A stretch of 64,000 bases of DNA from Geoglobus ahangari (GTDB lineage Archaea > Halobacteriota > Archaeoglobi > Archaeoglobales > Archaeoglobaceae). Within the stretch, counting starts at the first letter, position 1; each line of letters begins with the position of its first letter. Location: contig NZ_CP011267.1 in NCBI RefSeq assembly GCF_001006045.1, positions 1,116,001-1,180,000 of the forward strand. Reading direction: 5' to 3'. This document shows positions 8,632-16,180 of the stretch, piece by piece. The notes below the pieces were generated by a model, which was not told the DNA's origin, made no database searches, and saw nothing but the letters and a program-made list of their open reading frames with translations. Made by a program: the position numbers and the translations under genes.

Positions 8632-9162
8632 ATGGCGGTTGGGAAGAAGAACATCTCAGCTCCTCTGTATGTCGAGGGGCACGGGATTGAGGCCGAGGAT
8701 CTGAAGGAAGGGAAGGTCACGTACGTTGAGGATCACCCTGACATAAGGTATCAGTTCACCGCCGGACAGGCCATCAGCAAGTTCCTCAACGGCCTCAAGG
8801 AGGGCAAGATTCTCGCAACGAAGTGCAACAAGTGCAGGAGGGTGATGGTGCCTCCAAGGATGTTCTGCGAGCTCTGCTACAGGCCAATCGACGAGTGGGT
8901 GGAGCTTGAAGACACTGGCACGGTCGAGACGTTCTCGATCTCCTACATCGACCCTGATGCAAGACCGCTTGACGAGCCAGAGATTGTGGCTGTGATCTCC
9001 ATAGACGGAGCCTCACCGAAGATGGGCATTCTGCACAAGCTTGGCGAGGTGGAGCCGGACAAGGTGTACATTGGAATGAAGGTGAAGGCAGTCTGGAAGC
9101 TGCCCGAGGAGAGGGAGGGCATGATAACCGACATCCTCTACTGGAAGCCAATAGAGGGGTGA
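8632..9162 (+). CDS. DUF35 zinc-ribbon/OB-fold protein, partner of thiolase-fold subunit
   Basis: 176 residues. An N-terminal extension is followed by a rubredoxin-like zinc ribbon with C65-x2-C68 and C79-x2-C82 (ATKCNKCRRV, MFCELCYR). A C-terminal OB fold ends in 'GMITDILYWKPIEG'. DUF35 proteins bridge thiolase and HMG-CoA synthase in archaea, form BbsA in benzoylsuccinyl-CoA thiolase, and complete the active site in Ltp2-type aldolases. Start ATG 8632 follows AGGTGAT (8621-8627), which overlaps the stop of the thiolase-fold gene. Upstream in-frame GTG at 8623 is inside that ribosome-binding site. Confidence 0.82.
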   Translation: MAVGKKNISAPLYVEGHGIEAEDLKEGKVTYVEDHPDIRYQFTAGQAISKFLNGLKEGKILATKCNKCRRVMVPPRMFCELCYRPIDEWVELEDTGTVETFSISYIDPDARPLDEPEIVAVISIDGASPKMGILHKLGEVEPDKVYIGMKVKAVWKLPEEREGMITDILYWKPIEG

Positions 9163-9167
9163 TGGTG

Positions 9168-9641
9168 ATGGTGTTCAACGAGAAGATTGTGGATCCTGCC
9201 GAGCTCAGGCACGTTGAGGGCAAGATCGAGCTCTACTGGGTTTACACGAGCGGAGAGGCTGGAGATGCATTCTTCAAGAAGCTCAAGGATGAGGGCAAGT
9301 TTATTGCTGCAAGGTGCAAGAAGTGCGGTCACGTCTACTTCCCTCCGAGGATATACTGCGAGTTCGACTTCGGCGAGACCGAGTTCGTGGAGGTAAGCGG
9401 TAAGGGCTGCGTTAAGGCCTTTGCGGTGGCAAACTACGACACATACGAGAAGAAGCTCGAGAAGCCGGAGATCTACGCGATCATAGAGATGGACGGCACG
9501 GATGGATCAATAGTCCACCTCCTCGGCGAGGTTGAGCCCGAGGACGTTGAGATTGGTATGAAGGTCGAGCCGGTGCTCAAGCCGAAGGAGGAGAGGGAGG
9601 GCAGGATAACGGACATCCTCTACTTCAAGCCCGTTTCCTAA
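9168..9641 (+). CDS. second DUF35 OB-fold protein with a degenerate zinc ribbon
   Basis: 157 residues from ATG 9168 (MVFNEKIV); ATG 9162 is an alternative. GGGGTGAT at 9156-9163 serves as the ribosome-binding site. Same layout as the preceding gene, but the zinc ribbon has C50-x2-C53 (ARCKKCGHV) and only C64 of the second pair: CEFD replaces CxxC, with Asp67 as a possible fourth ligand. The OB fold ends 'GRITDILYFKPVS'. Two different DUF35 proteins matching two different thiolase-fold proteins suggest matched pairs. A run of Ts follows the stop (9643-9650) and may end the first transcript. Confidence 0.8.
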   Translation: MVFNEKIVDPAELRHVEGKIELYWVYTSGEAGDAFFKKLKDEGKFIAARCKKCGHVYFPPRIYCEFDFGETEFVEVSGKGCVKAFAVANYDTYEKKLEKPEIYAIIEMDGTDGSIVHLLGEVEPEDVEIGMKVEPVLKPKEEREGRITDILYFKPVS

Positions 9642-9687
9642 TTTTTTTGCTCAGGTTTTTTAATTATTAAAAATGGGGGTGGTGAAT

Positions 9688-10872
9688 GTGGATTTTAAGC
9701 TTACGGAAGAGCAGAGGATGATTGCAGACGCAGCAAAGGACATAGCGAAGGACTTCCCTCCAGAGTACTGGAGGGAGAAGGACGAGAAGGGTGAGTTTGC
9801 CGAGGAGTTCTGGAAGGCCATAAGCAAGGCCGGCTTCCTCGGCATAGTGATCCCTGAGGAGTATGGCGGAGCGGGAATGGGCGTTACCGAGCTCCTCATA
9901 GCAATGGAGGAGCTTGCAGCCAACGGATGCGGAATGGGTGGTGTGTGGTACCTCGTTCTGACAGAGGTATTCGGTGCCCTGAGCATAGTGAGGCATGGAA
10001 CTGAGGAGCAGAAGGAGAAGTACCTGCCGAAGATCGCCAAGGGTGAGCTCGAGTTCGCGATGGCCCTTACAGAGCCAGATGCGGGCACGAACACGCTCAA
10101 CATAAGGACGAGGGCGGTGAAGGATGGAGACGAGTGGGTGATAAACGGAAACAAGATCTTCATAAGCGGTGCGGACAGGGCAAAGGGGATGCTGATAATC
10201 GCAAGGACGACTCCGAAGGAGGAGGCTCCAAAGAAGACGTACGGAATCAGTCTCTTCCTTGCAGACCTTCCAAACCCGGCCGTGAAGGTGAACCCGATAC
10301 CAAAGCACGGCATAAACTACTCCAAGACCTGTGAGGTGAGCTTCAACAACCTCAGGCTGCCTGAGGATGCTCTCATGCCACCGCAGGACGAGGGCTGGTA
10401 CATGATCCTCGACACCCTCAACCCGGAGAGGATGAGCTTCGCCGCAGCGGCAATAGGCATCTCGAGGCTGGCGATAAGCAAGGCTGTTGAGTACTCCAAG
10501 CAGAGGAAGGTCTTCAGCGACCCGATTGGCAGCTACCAGGGTCTGCAGTTCCCTATTGCTGAGGCGTACGCGACCCTTGAGTGTGCGAAGCTGATGAACC
10601 TGAAGGCCGCATGGCTCTTCGACAACAACGCCAGCTACAAGGAGATTGGTGAGGCTGCGAACATGGCGAAGGTCGTTGCGGTAGAGGCTGGAATAAAGGC
10701 GGTCTACTGGGCGATGCAGACATTCGGCGGTTATGGCTACACGAGGGAGTACGACGTTGAGAGGTGGTGGAGGGAGATCAACCTGATAAGGCTCGCTCCC
10801 GTGACACAGCAGATGGCCCTCAACTACATCGGCGAGCATGTTCTGGGAATGCCCAAGAGCTACAGGAGCTGA
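9688..10872 (+). CDS. acyl-CoA dehydrogenase
   Basis: FAD flavoprotein of about 394 residues (MDFKLTEEQRMIADAAKDIA start). It has the usual order: N-terminal helices, a middle beta domain ('ALTEPDAGTNTLNI', 'WVINGNKIFISGA'), and a C-terminal helix bundle ending 'FGGYGYTREYDVERWWREI'. The MCAD-type catalytic Glu loop (YEGT) is replaced by APVT. A Glu sits at the isovaleryl-CoA/long-chain dehydrogenase position in LNPERMSFAA and is the likely base. GTG 9688 is preferred over ATG 9673: the TATA-like TTTAATTAT at about 9657-9665 is too close to 9673, and MDFKLTEEQ is the family's usual beginning. It resembles BbsG-like enzymes in context. Confidence 0.85.
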   Translation: MDFKLTEEQRMIADAAKDIAKDFPPEYWREKDEKGEFAEEFWKAISKAGFLGIVIPEEYGGAGMGVTELLIAMEELAANGCGMGGVWYLVLTEVFGALSIVRHGTEEQKEKYLPKIAKGELEFAMALTEPDAGTNTLNIRTRAVKDGDEWVINGNKIFISGADRAKGMLIIARTTPKEEAPKKTYGISLFLADLPNPAVKVNPIPKHGINYSKTCEVSFNNLRLPEDALMPPQDEGWYMILDTLNPERMSFAAAAIGISRLAISKAVEYSKQRKVFSDPIGSYQGLQFPIAEAYATLECAKLMNLKAAWLFDNNASYKEIGEAANMAKVVAVEAGIKAVYWAMQTFGGYGYTREYDVERWWREINLIRLAPVTQQMALNYIGEHVLGMPKSYRS

Positions 10873-10876
10873 GAGC

Positions 10877-11659
10877 ATGGCAGTTGAGTTCGAGGAGAGG
10901 GACGGAGTAGTCTGGGTGAGGTTCAACAGGCCCGAAGCGCTCAACGCAATAAACGAGCAGTTCGTTCAGGAGTTCAGGAAGGCTGTGGAGCATGCGAGGA
11001 GCAGCAGAACTGCGAGGGTGATGGTCGTAACGGGAGAGGGCAAGGCGTTTTGTGCAGGCGCCGACATCAAGATGTTCTCGGAGACAGACGTTTTCAAGGC
11101 GAGAAGGATAATAGAGGACCTCGGAGCGCTGCTCGAAGACCTCGAGGAGCTCGACATTCCCGTCATAGCTGCAATCAACGGCTACGCTCTCGGAGGTGGG
11201 TGTGAGGTAGCCATGGCATGCGACATAATCATAGCCAGCGAGAAGGCCAGGTTCGGCCAGCCGGAGATAAACATTGGCATAATCCCAGGGGCAGGTGGCA
11301 CTCAGAGATTCGCGAGGCTCATCGGGTGGAAGAGGGCCATGGAGCTCAGCCTGACAGGAGACCACATATCTGCGGACGAGGCCTACAGGCTCGGCCTTGT
11401 GAACAGGGTCGTGCCTCATGAAAAACTGATGGATGCTGTGAACGAGCTGGTGGAGAAGATAAAGTCGAAGTCCCCCTATGCAGTGATGCTCGTGAAACAT
11501 GCTGTGAACAGGGGCTTCAAGATGAGCCTGAGGGATGGGATAATGTACGAGAGGGATCTCTTCACCATAGCGTTCGCGAGTCCGGACTCAAAGGAGGGGT
11601 TCTCGGCTTTCGTGGAGAAGAGGCAGCCGAACTTCGAAAAAGAAAGAAAGTGGGTTTAA
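10877..11659 (+). CDS. enoyl-CoA hydratase (crotonase family)
   Basis: 260 residues. Both crotonase catalytic glutamates are present: one in [11 protein letters not shown], the other 20 residues later in [18 protein letters not shown]. The oxyanion-hole region ([11 protein letters not shown]) is also typical, so hydration of a 2-enoyl-CoA is expected. ATG 10877 follows the dehydrogenase stop by four bases with GGAG nearby; the longer upstream reading lies inside the dehydrogenase. Together with the dehydrogenase it would make the beta-hydroxyacyl-CoA on which the thiolase-fold/DUF35 proteins could act. It is convergent with the CoA-transferases, overlapping by four bases. Confidence 0.92.
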   Translation: MAVEFEERDGVVWVRFNRPEALNAINEQFVQEFRKAVEHARSSRTARVMVVTGEGKAFCAGADIKMFSETDVFKARRIIEDLGALLEDLEELDIPVIAAINGYALGGGCEVAMACDIIIASEKARFGQPEINIGIIPGAGGTQRFARLIGWKRAMELSLTGDHISADEAYRLGLVNRVVPHEKLMDAVNELVEKIKSKSPYAVMLVKHAVNRGFKMSLRDGIMYERDLFTIAFASPDSKEGFSAFVEKRQPNFEKERKWV

Positions 11660-13005
11660 ACAACTCCCTTTTCCCTCAATTTTTCCAGCTTCTCTCCGGA
11701 GATTCCGAGGTACTTTCCGTATATGAACTCGTTGTCCGCTCCGATTGGCCTGCAGGCCCACTTCACCCTTCCGGGAGTTCTCGACATGAACCTGAAGGTC
11801 GAGTTGGGGATCAGCAGCTCTCCGTAGTGGGGGTCGGTCAGCTTCACGAACGTCTTCCTTATCTGGTGGTGCTCCACCTCCAGCACCTCCTTGGGTGAGT
11901 TCAGTCTTCCCGTGACAACCGTTCCTTTCTTGTCCGGCCTTCTCGAGTACTCGAGTATCATGTTCAGCAGCTCCTCCGAGGTGTGCTGGGACGTGAACTT
12001 CTCTATCTCGTGCTGTATGATGGGCTGGTTCTCTGGAGTGAGCCTCTCCTTGGTGGTCGGGAACCTCTCCTGCAGGTCGGGGCGGTTCATTATCTCACAC
12101 AGCGCAGCCCAGTTCGGATCTGTGAACCCGGACATGAACACATACCCGTCTTTGGACTTCACGTAAGTGTAGGGGAAAACGGCATAGTCGAAGTTTCCAG
12201 CTCTCACCATCTTCCTGCCGGACATGTGGAAGTACTGCATCAGGTAGTTTGCGATGGCCATCAGACCCTCTGAAGGAGCCACGTCTATGAACTGTCCCTT
12301 TCCAGTCCTGTGCCTGTGGAACAGGGCGAGCTGAATTCCGAGTGCCGCCCACGCACCTCCTACATACCACCCCATCCAGTTTCCGTGCTTGAGGGGCTTC
12401 TTGTACTCCTCCGGAACCTCGGGATCGAGGTCGGGCTCTCCGGTGACGGACATCACCACGCCCCTCGCCTGATCCACCAGATCGTAGCTCGGCTGGTTAC
12501 CGTGCTTCTCACTGTCCTTCCCAAACTGGCCGAAGCTGTGTATTGCGCAGTAGATCAGCCTCGGGTTGATCTCCTTCAGCTGCCTGTAACCTATGCCGAG
12601 AGAGTCCATGTACCCGGGCTTGAACGTCTCGATCACAACGTCAGCCTTCTTAACGAGCTTTCTGAACATCTCTCGCCCTTCCTCGCTCTCGAGGTTCAGC
12701 GTGACGTGGAACTTGTTCCTTCCCTCTGTGAGGTATGCAAGTCCCGCGTCTCCGACCATTATGCCGAAGGGAGTCATCTTCCTTGCCACATCTCCTTCGG
12801 GAGGCTCGATCCTTATCACCTCAGCCCCAAGCTCCGCAAGCAGTGATGATGCGAAGAGTCCAGCGTAGTTCCCGTAGCTCAGATCAAGCACAACCACGCC
12901 CTCAAGAGCTTCAGGCTTTCCGTAAACCTCATCAGGGCTTGTGAGCGAGTACACAAACTTCGCGTACTCGGGATCAATCGCCATTCCGACAATCTTCTCC
13001 TCCAT
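11656..13005 (-). CDS. family III (CaiB/BaiF) CoA-transferase
   Basis: About 449 residues from ATG 13005, which has GAGGTG 7-12 bases upstream. It has the intertwined-ring family fold: '[35 protein letters not shown]' region at the N-terminus and '[19 protein letters not shown]'. The catalytic Asp, which forms the acyl anhydride/CoA thioester intermediates, is in [12 protein letters not shown] second family III gene lies immediately upstream. Two adjacent, different subunits recall BbsEF, succinyl-CoA:benzylsuccinate CoA-transferase. It probably activates the acid substrate of the neighbouring acyl-CoA pathway. The substrate is not known. Confidence 0.85.
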   Translation of the reverse strand: MEEKIVGMAIDPEYAKFVYSLTSPDEVYGKPEALEGVVVLDLSYGNYAGLFASSLLAELGAEVIRIEPPEGDVARKMTPFGIMVGDAGLAYLTEGRNKFHVTLNLESEEGREMFRKLVKKADVVIETFKPGYMDSLGIGYRQLKEINPRLIYCAIHSFGQFGKDSEKHGNQPSYDLVDQARGVVMSVTGEPDLDPEVPEEYKKPLKHGNWMGWYVGGAWAALGIQLALFHRHRTGKGQFIDVAPSEGLMAIANYLMQYFHMSGRKMVRAGNFDYAVFPYTYVKSKDGYVFMSGFTDPNWAALCEIMNRPDLQERFPTTKERLTPENQPIIQHEIEKFTSQHTSEELLNMILEYSRRPDKKGTVVTGRLNSPKEVLEVEHHQIRKTFVKLTDPHYGELLIPNSTFRFMSRTPGRVKWACRPIGADNEFIYGKYLGISGEKLEKLREKGVV

Positions 13006-13015
13006 CACGACCACC

Positions 13016-14365
13016 TCACGGGAACTTCAACCCCCTCTTTCCATCCCAGTCCGGGGGAGGAGTCTGCGGGGCGATGTTCGGATCCCACTTGTAGATGACG
13101 CCCTCCTCCTCAAGCCTTTTGATCTCATCCATGCTCAGCCCAAGAACCCTCGTCAGCACGTACTCGTTGTCGAAGCCCAGCGGCCTCGCACCCCACTTGA
13201 GTCTCGCAGGAGTTTCCATCCTCGGTGGGTAGGCTGGCTCGACGAGCCTGCCGTAGAGCGGGTCGTAGTACTCCTGCACCGCTCCTCTCTCCCTGAAGTG
13301 CTCGCTGTTGTAGGCCTCTTCAACATCTATCACCCTGCTCGCTGAAAAGCCGAGGGTGTCTGCCAGCTCCTCGACCTCCTCCACAGTCTTGCTCTCGGCC
13401 CACTTCGCAATTTCTGCGAGAATAGCTCTCGCGTTCTCATCCTTCAACCTCTCCACCGGGTCTCTGAACCTCTCGTAGAGGTCCATCCTGTCCATGGCCC
13501 TGCACAGTCCCTCAAACTCCCTCTCGGTGAAGGCAGCTATCGCCACCCATCCGTCCCTGCACTTGAACAGGTCTGATGGGCAGATCGCAACGTCCCTGTT
13601 CCCGTACCTCTCCCTGTTCTCTCCCGTCTTGAAGACGTACAGCCACGTCCAGTCCATGAACCTGATGACGTTCTCCACCTGCGAGTAGTCTATGAACTGG
13701 CCCTCTCCGCTCACCTCCCTGTAGTTCAGGGCCGTCACTATCGCGAGAGCGCTCATGAGCGCGGTTATCCAGTCGGCTATCCAAACCCCCGACTTTATCG
13801 GCCCCCTGCCCTCGTGGCCGGTTATGTACGACAGCCCGCCCTCGCTCTGGGCTATTGCGTCGTAGCTCGTCCTTCCGGTGAAAGGGCCCCAGCTGCCGAA
13901 CCCGGATACGTGTAGCTGGATGATTTTCGGGTTTATCTCCCTGAGCCTGTCGTAGCTCAGTCCCCACTTCGCAAGCCTTCCAGGTGTGAGGTTGTCCACG
14001 ACGACATCGCTCTTCTTCACGAAATCGTAGAATAGCTTTCTCGCCTTCGGATGTCCGAAGTGCATGCCGACCCAGTACTTGTTGTGGTTCTGCTCGAGAA
14101 GGCCGGGGGAGAGGTTCTTCCAGTAGTACGCGAAGGGGGAGACGTACCTCATCTGGTCTCCTCTCTTCGGCTCGAACTTGATCACCTCTGCTCCGAATTC
14201 GGCGAGAATGTCAGTCGCGGCGGGTCCGAGAACAACCGAGCAAACCTCGAGCACCCTCACACCCTTGAGGGACTCGTCCTTTTCAAAAAAGTCGCCACCT
14301 AAAATCCCTCTTACAAACTCCCTGAACTCCTGCAGAATATCACCTCCTGTTCCACTTATTGTCAT
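13016..14365 (-). CDS. family III (CaiB/BaiF) CoA-transferase
   Basis: About 449 residues as read from ATG 14365. Family features: '[35 protein letters not shown]' region, '[19 protein letters not shown]', and the catalytic Asp in [13 protein letters not shown]. Its stop lies within the ribosome-binding region of the second CoA-transferase, so both subunits are translationally coupled. The true start is doubtful: AAAATATATAA at 14385-14375 is a TATA box only about 14 bases above the ATG, and a perfect GGAGGTGAT lies at 14347-14339 inside the reading frame. Translation may therefore begin 10-30 codons downstream at a non-AUG or GTG codon. Confidence 0.83.
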   Translation of the reverse strand: MTISGTGGDILQEFREFVRGILGGDFFEKDESLKGVRVLEVCSVVLGPAATDILAEFGAEVIKFEPKRGDQMRYVSPFAYYWKNLSPGLLEQNHNKYWVGMHFGHPKARKLFYDFVKKSDVVVDNLTPGRLAKWGLSYDRLREINPKIIQLHVSGFGSWGPFTGRTSYDAIAQSEGGLSYITGHEGRGPIKSGVWIADWITALMSALAIVTALNYREVSGEGQFIDYSQVENVIRFMDWTWLYVFKTGENRERYGNRDVAICPSDLFKCRDGWVAIAAFTEREFEGLCRAMDRMDLYERFRDPVERLKDENARAILAEIAKWAESKTVEEVEELADTLGFSASRVIDVEEAYNSEHFRERGAVQEYYDPLYGRLVEPAYPPRMETPARLKWGARPLGFDNEYVLTRVLGLSMDEIKRLEEEGVIYKWDPNIAPQTPPPDWDGKRGLKFP

Positions 14366-14414
14366 TATTAAACCTTATATATTTTACTCAGGCGTGAGGT
14401 TTGGCAACAGAAGG

Positions 14415-15305
14415 TCAGAGTACTGAGAGCGAAGTGGAGATGAGCAGAATTCCGAGGGAGATCAGGCAGGCCACCTCTCCCGCGATGAATGTCACAGCGG
14501 TTAGCCTTGATCCGAGTGAGGCTCCGAACATGGAGACGTTCACGGGCATCGAGCTTCTCAGCCCCTCGACAACCCTGTGCAGCATCTGGGCCACTATGAG
14601 GTGCAGAAGCGCGGTCTCGCCGCTCACAACCCCCTTGGCAACAAGCGATCCCGCAACACCTATTCCTGCTATGGTGCTGCCCGCGCCGGCAGACAGGATG
14701 GCGAGCTGGGCAGTGTTCAGGGGCAGCCTGTTCATCCCGGCATCCACAACCAGCAGAACCGCGAAGACAGAGGGGATGAGAACTGCCGCAACCCTCAGGA
14801 ACTGCCTGACAGACTGGACCACGCTCTCCCTGACGGGCATCCTGAACTCCACCTCCACCTGCCCGCCCTCGAGGTACATCCTTCCGGCGAGTGCTCCGGT
14901 GAGGGAGACGAGGAGCTTCGACGTCAGGTCAAGGAGGATGTACGCGAGTCCGTACTTGGCTCCGAGGGACGAGAGCGCCAGCGGCCCCATGACGAGGAGG
15001 GTAGACCTGATTCCCATCGGAAACATCCCCATGACCGCGCACACCATCACCTCCCTGTCGCTCACAGCCCCCCTCCTCCTCATCTCCGCGAGGATTGACA
15101 GAGCAGCATACCTGTCTGCGAAGAACGCCGCAACCGGCACTCCGCTTTTCAGGTTGGCAACCCTCGCAAGCCGCTCGAAGAGCGCGGTGACTTTCCTGAA
15201 CTCCGGCATGGAGAACAGCGCTCCGGCCAGAACCATTCCGATGAACATCCTCGGCAGAATTGTCTGGAGGATCGCCGCACCTTCCTCGAGGGTCGCCTGA
15301 ATCAT
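14415..15305 (-). CDS. nucleoside-recognition (Gate) domain membrane protein
   Basis: 296 residues, about eight hydrophobic segments. Two repeats carry the Gate-domain pattern ('AAILQTILPRMFIGMVLAGAL', 'VVQSVRQFLRVAAVLIPSVF') of SpmA/NupC-like transport proteins. It sits in the same direction as the CoA-transferases, with 49 bases containing their promoter in between, so it is probably a separate transcript. A role in uptake of the cluster's substrate is possible but only inferred from position. Confidence 0.6.
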   Translation of the reverse strand: MIQATLEEGAAILQTILPRMFIGMVLAGALFSMPEFRKVTALFERLARVANLKSGVPVAAFFADRYAALSILAEMRRRGAVSDREVMVCAVMGMFPMGIRSTLLVMGPLALSSLGAKYGLAYILLDLTSKLLVSLTGALAGRMYLEGGQVEVEFRMPVRESVVQSVRQFLRVAAVLIPSVFAVLLVVDAGMNRLPLNTAQLAILSAGAGSTIAGIGVAGSLVAKGVVSGETALLHLIVAQMLHRVVEGLRSSMPVNVSMFGASLGSRLTAVTFIAGEVACLISLGILLISTSLSVL

Positions 15306-15448
15306 CTGTATCAGCTTACGAGTTTTGTTAATAAAAATTTCTAATTTCTTTCATTAAAATATTATTTTTTGTTATTTTATTAAAAGAATTTCTTAATAAG
15401 TGTTAAAATTCGAAAGATTTTTAATACCAAATGATGAGGGGTGGCAGG

Positions 15449-16180
15449 ATGGAGGTCAAGGACAGGATCAGGAGGTACTGGGACGATAGGAGCGCGACCT
15501 ATGACAGCTCTCCGGGACACAGTGGCTTGGAGAATGCCTGGAAGGAGGTTCTGTCTGCTGTCTTCCACGGAAAAATGAGGATACTTGACATTGGAACCGG
15601 TACAGGATTCCTCGCGATACTGCTCGCCGAGCTCGGGCACGAGGTTGTCGGGATCGACCTGTCGGAGGGTATGTTAAGCGTTGCGAGGGAGAAAGCTAGG
15701 AGAGCTGGGGTCAGCGTTGACTTCAGGATTGCTGATGCTGAGAACCTGCCATTCGACGATGAGAGCTTTGACGCCACCATATGCAGGCACGTCCTCTGGA
15801 CTCTCCCCAATCCGGAGAAGGCTGTGGGGGAGTGGAGCAGGGTCGTTCGGAGCGGCGGCAAGGTTGTTGTGATTGACGGATCGTGGTATGGCAGCGGGCT
15901 GAAGAGGGCTTTTGGCCGGTTCCTCGTCTCAATCTACGAGAGAAGGAACCCGTTTAGGCCTGTGGGTTATGATGGAGATCTCAGCAGACACCTGCCTCTC
16001 CACAAGCGGGTCACTCCAGAGAAAGTTGCCGGGCTGATGGAGAGCGCAGGTCTCGGGAAGGTCTCCGTAACGGATCTCGGCTGGATCAGGGAGAGGCTGA
16101 TGGCCGACAGGCCGTTCTTCTATAGGCTCGCGTGGAGTGGAAGGTCCTACTTCCTTGTTGAAGGAGTCAAGGGGGTGTGA
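15449..16180 (+). CDS. class I SAM-dependent methyltransferase
   Basis: 243 residues. Motif I is ILDIGTGTGFLAILLAELG, followed by the acidic motif II (VVGIDLSEGM), 'DAENLPFDDESFDATICRH' (motif III/IV) and 'VVRSGGKVVVIDG'. UbiE/arsenite-methyltransferase-like overall, with no CxxC cluster. The start at 15449 is preferred to ATG 15431 because a BRE/TATA element CGAAAGATTTTTAATA at 15411-15426 leaves no room for the earlier start, and GAGGGGTGG precedes 15449. Its stop overlaps the ATG of the binding-protein gene, so it is in the ABC-transporter operon. It might modify the imported chelate. Confidence 0.82.
   Translation: MEVKDRIRRYWDDRSATYDSSPGHSGLENAWKEVLSAVFHGKMRILDIGTGTGFLAILLAELGHEVVGIDLSEGMLSVAREKARRAGVSVDFRIADAENLPFDDESFDATICRHVLWTLPNPEKAVGEWSRVVRSGGKVVVIDGSWYGSGLKRAFGRFLVSIYERRNPFRPVGYDGDLSRHLPLHKRVTPEKVAGLMESAGLGKVSVTDLGWIRERLMADRPFFYRLAWSGRSYFLVEGVKGV

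Noticed and set aside
9667-10944. Long antisense reading frame of 425 codons over the acyl-CoA dehydrogenase
   Set aside because: It is the mirror of a high-GC coding gene with a clear family assignment; the translation has no recognisable domain and unusual composition.
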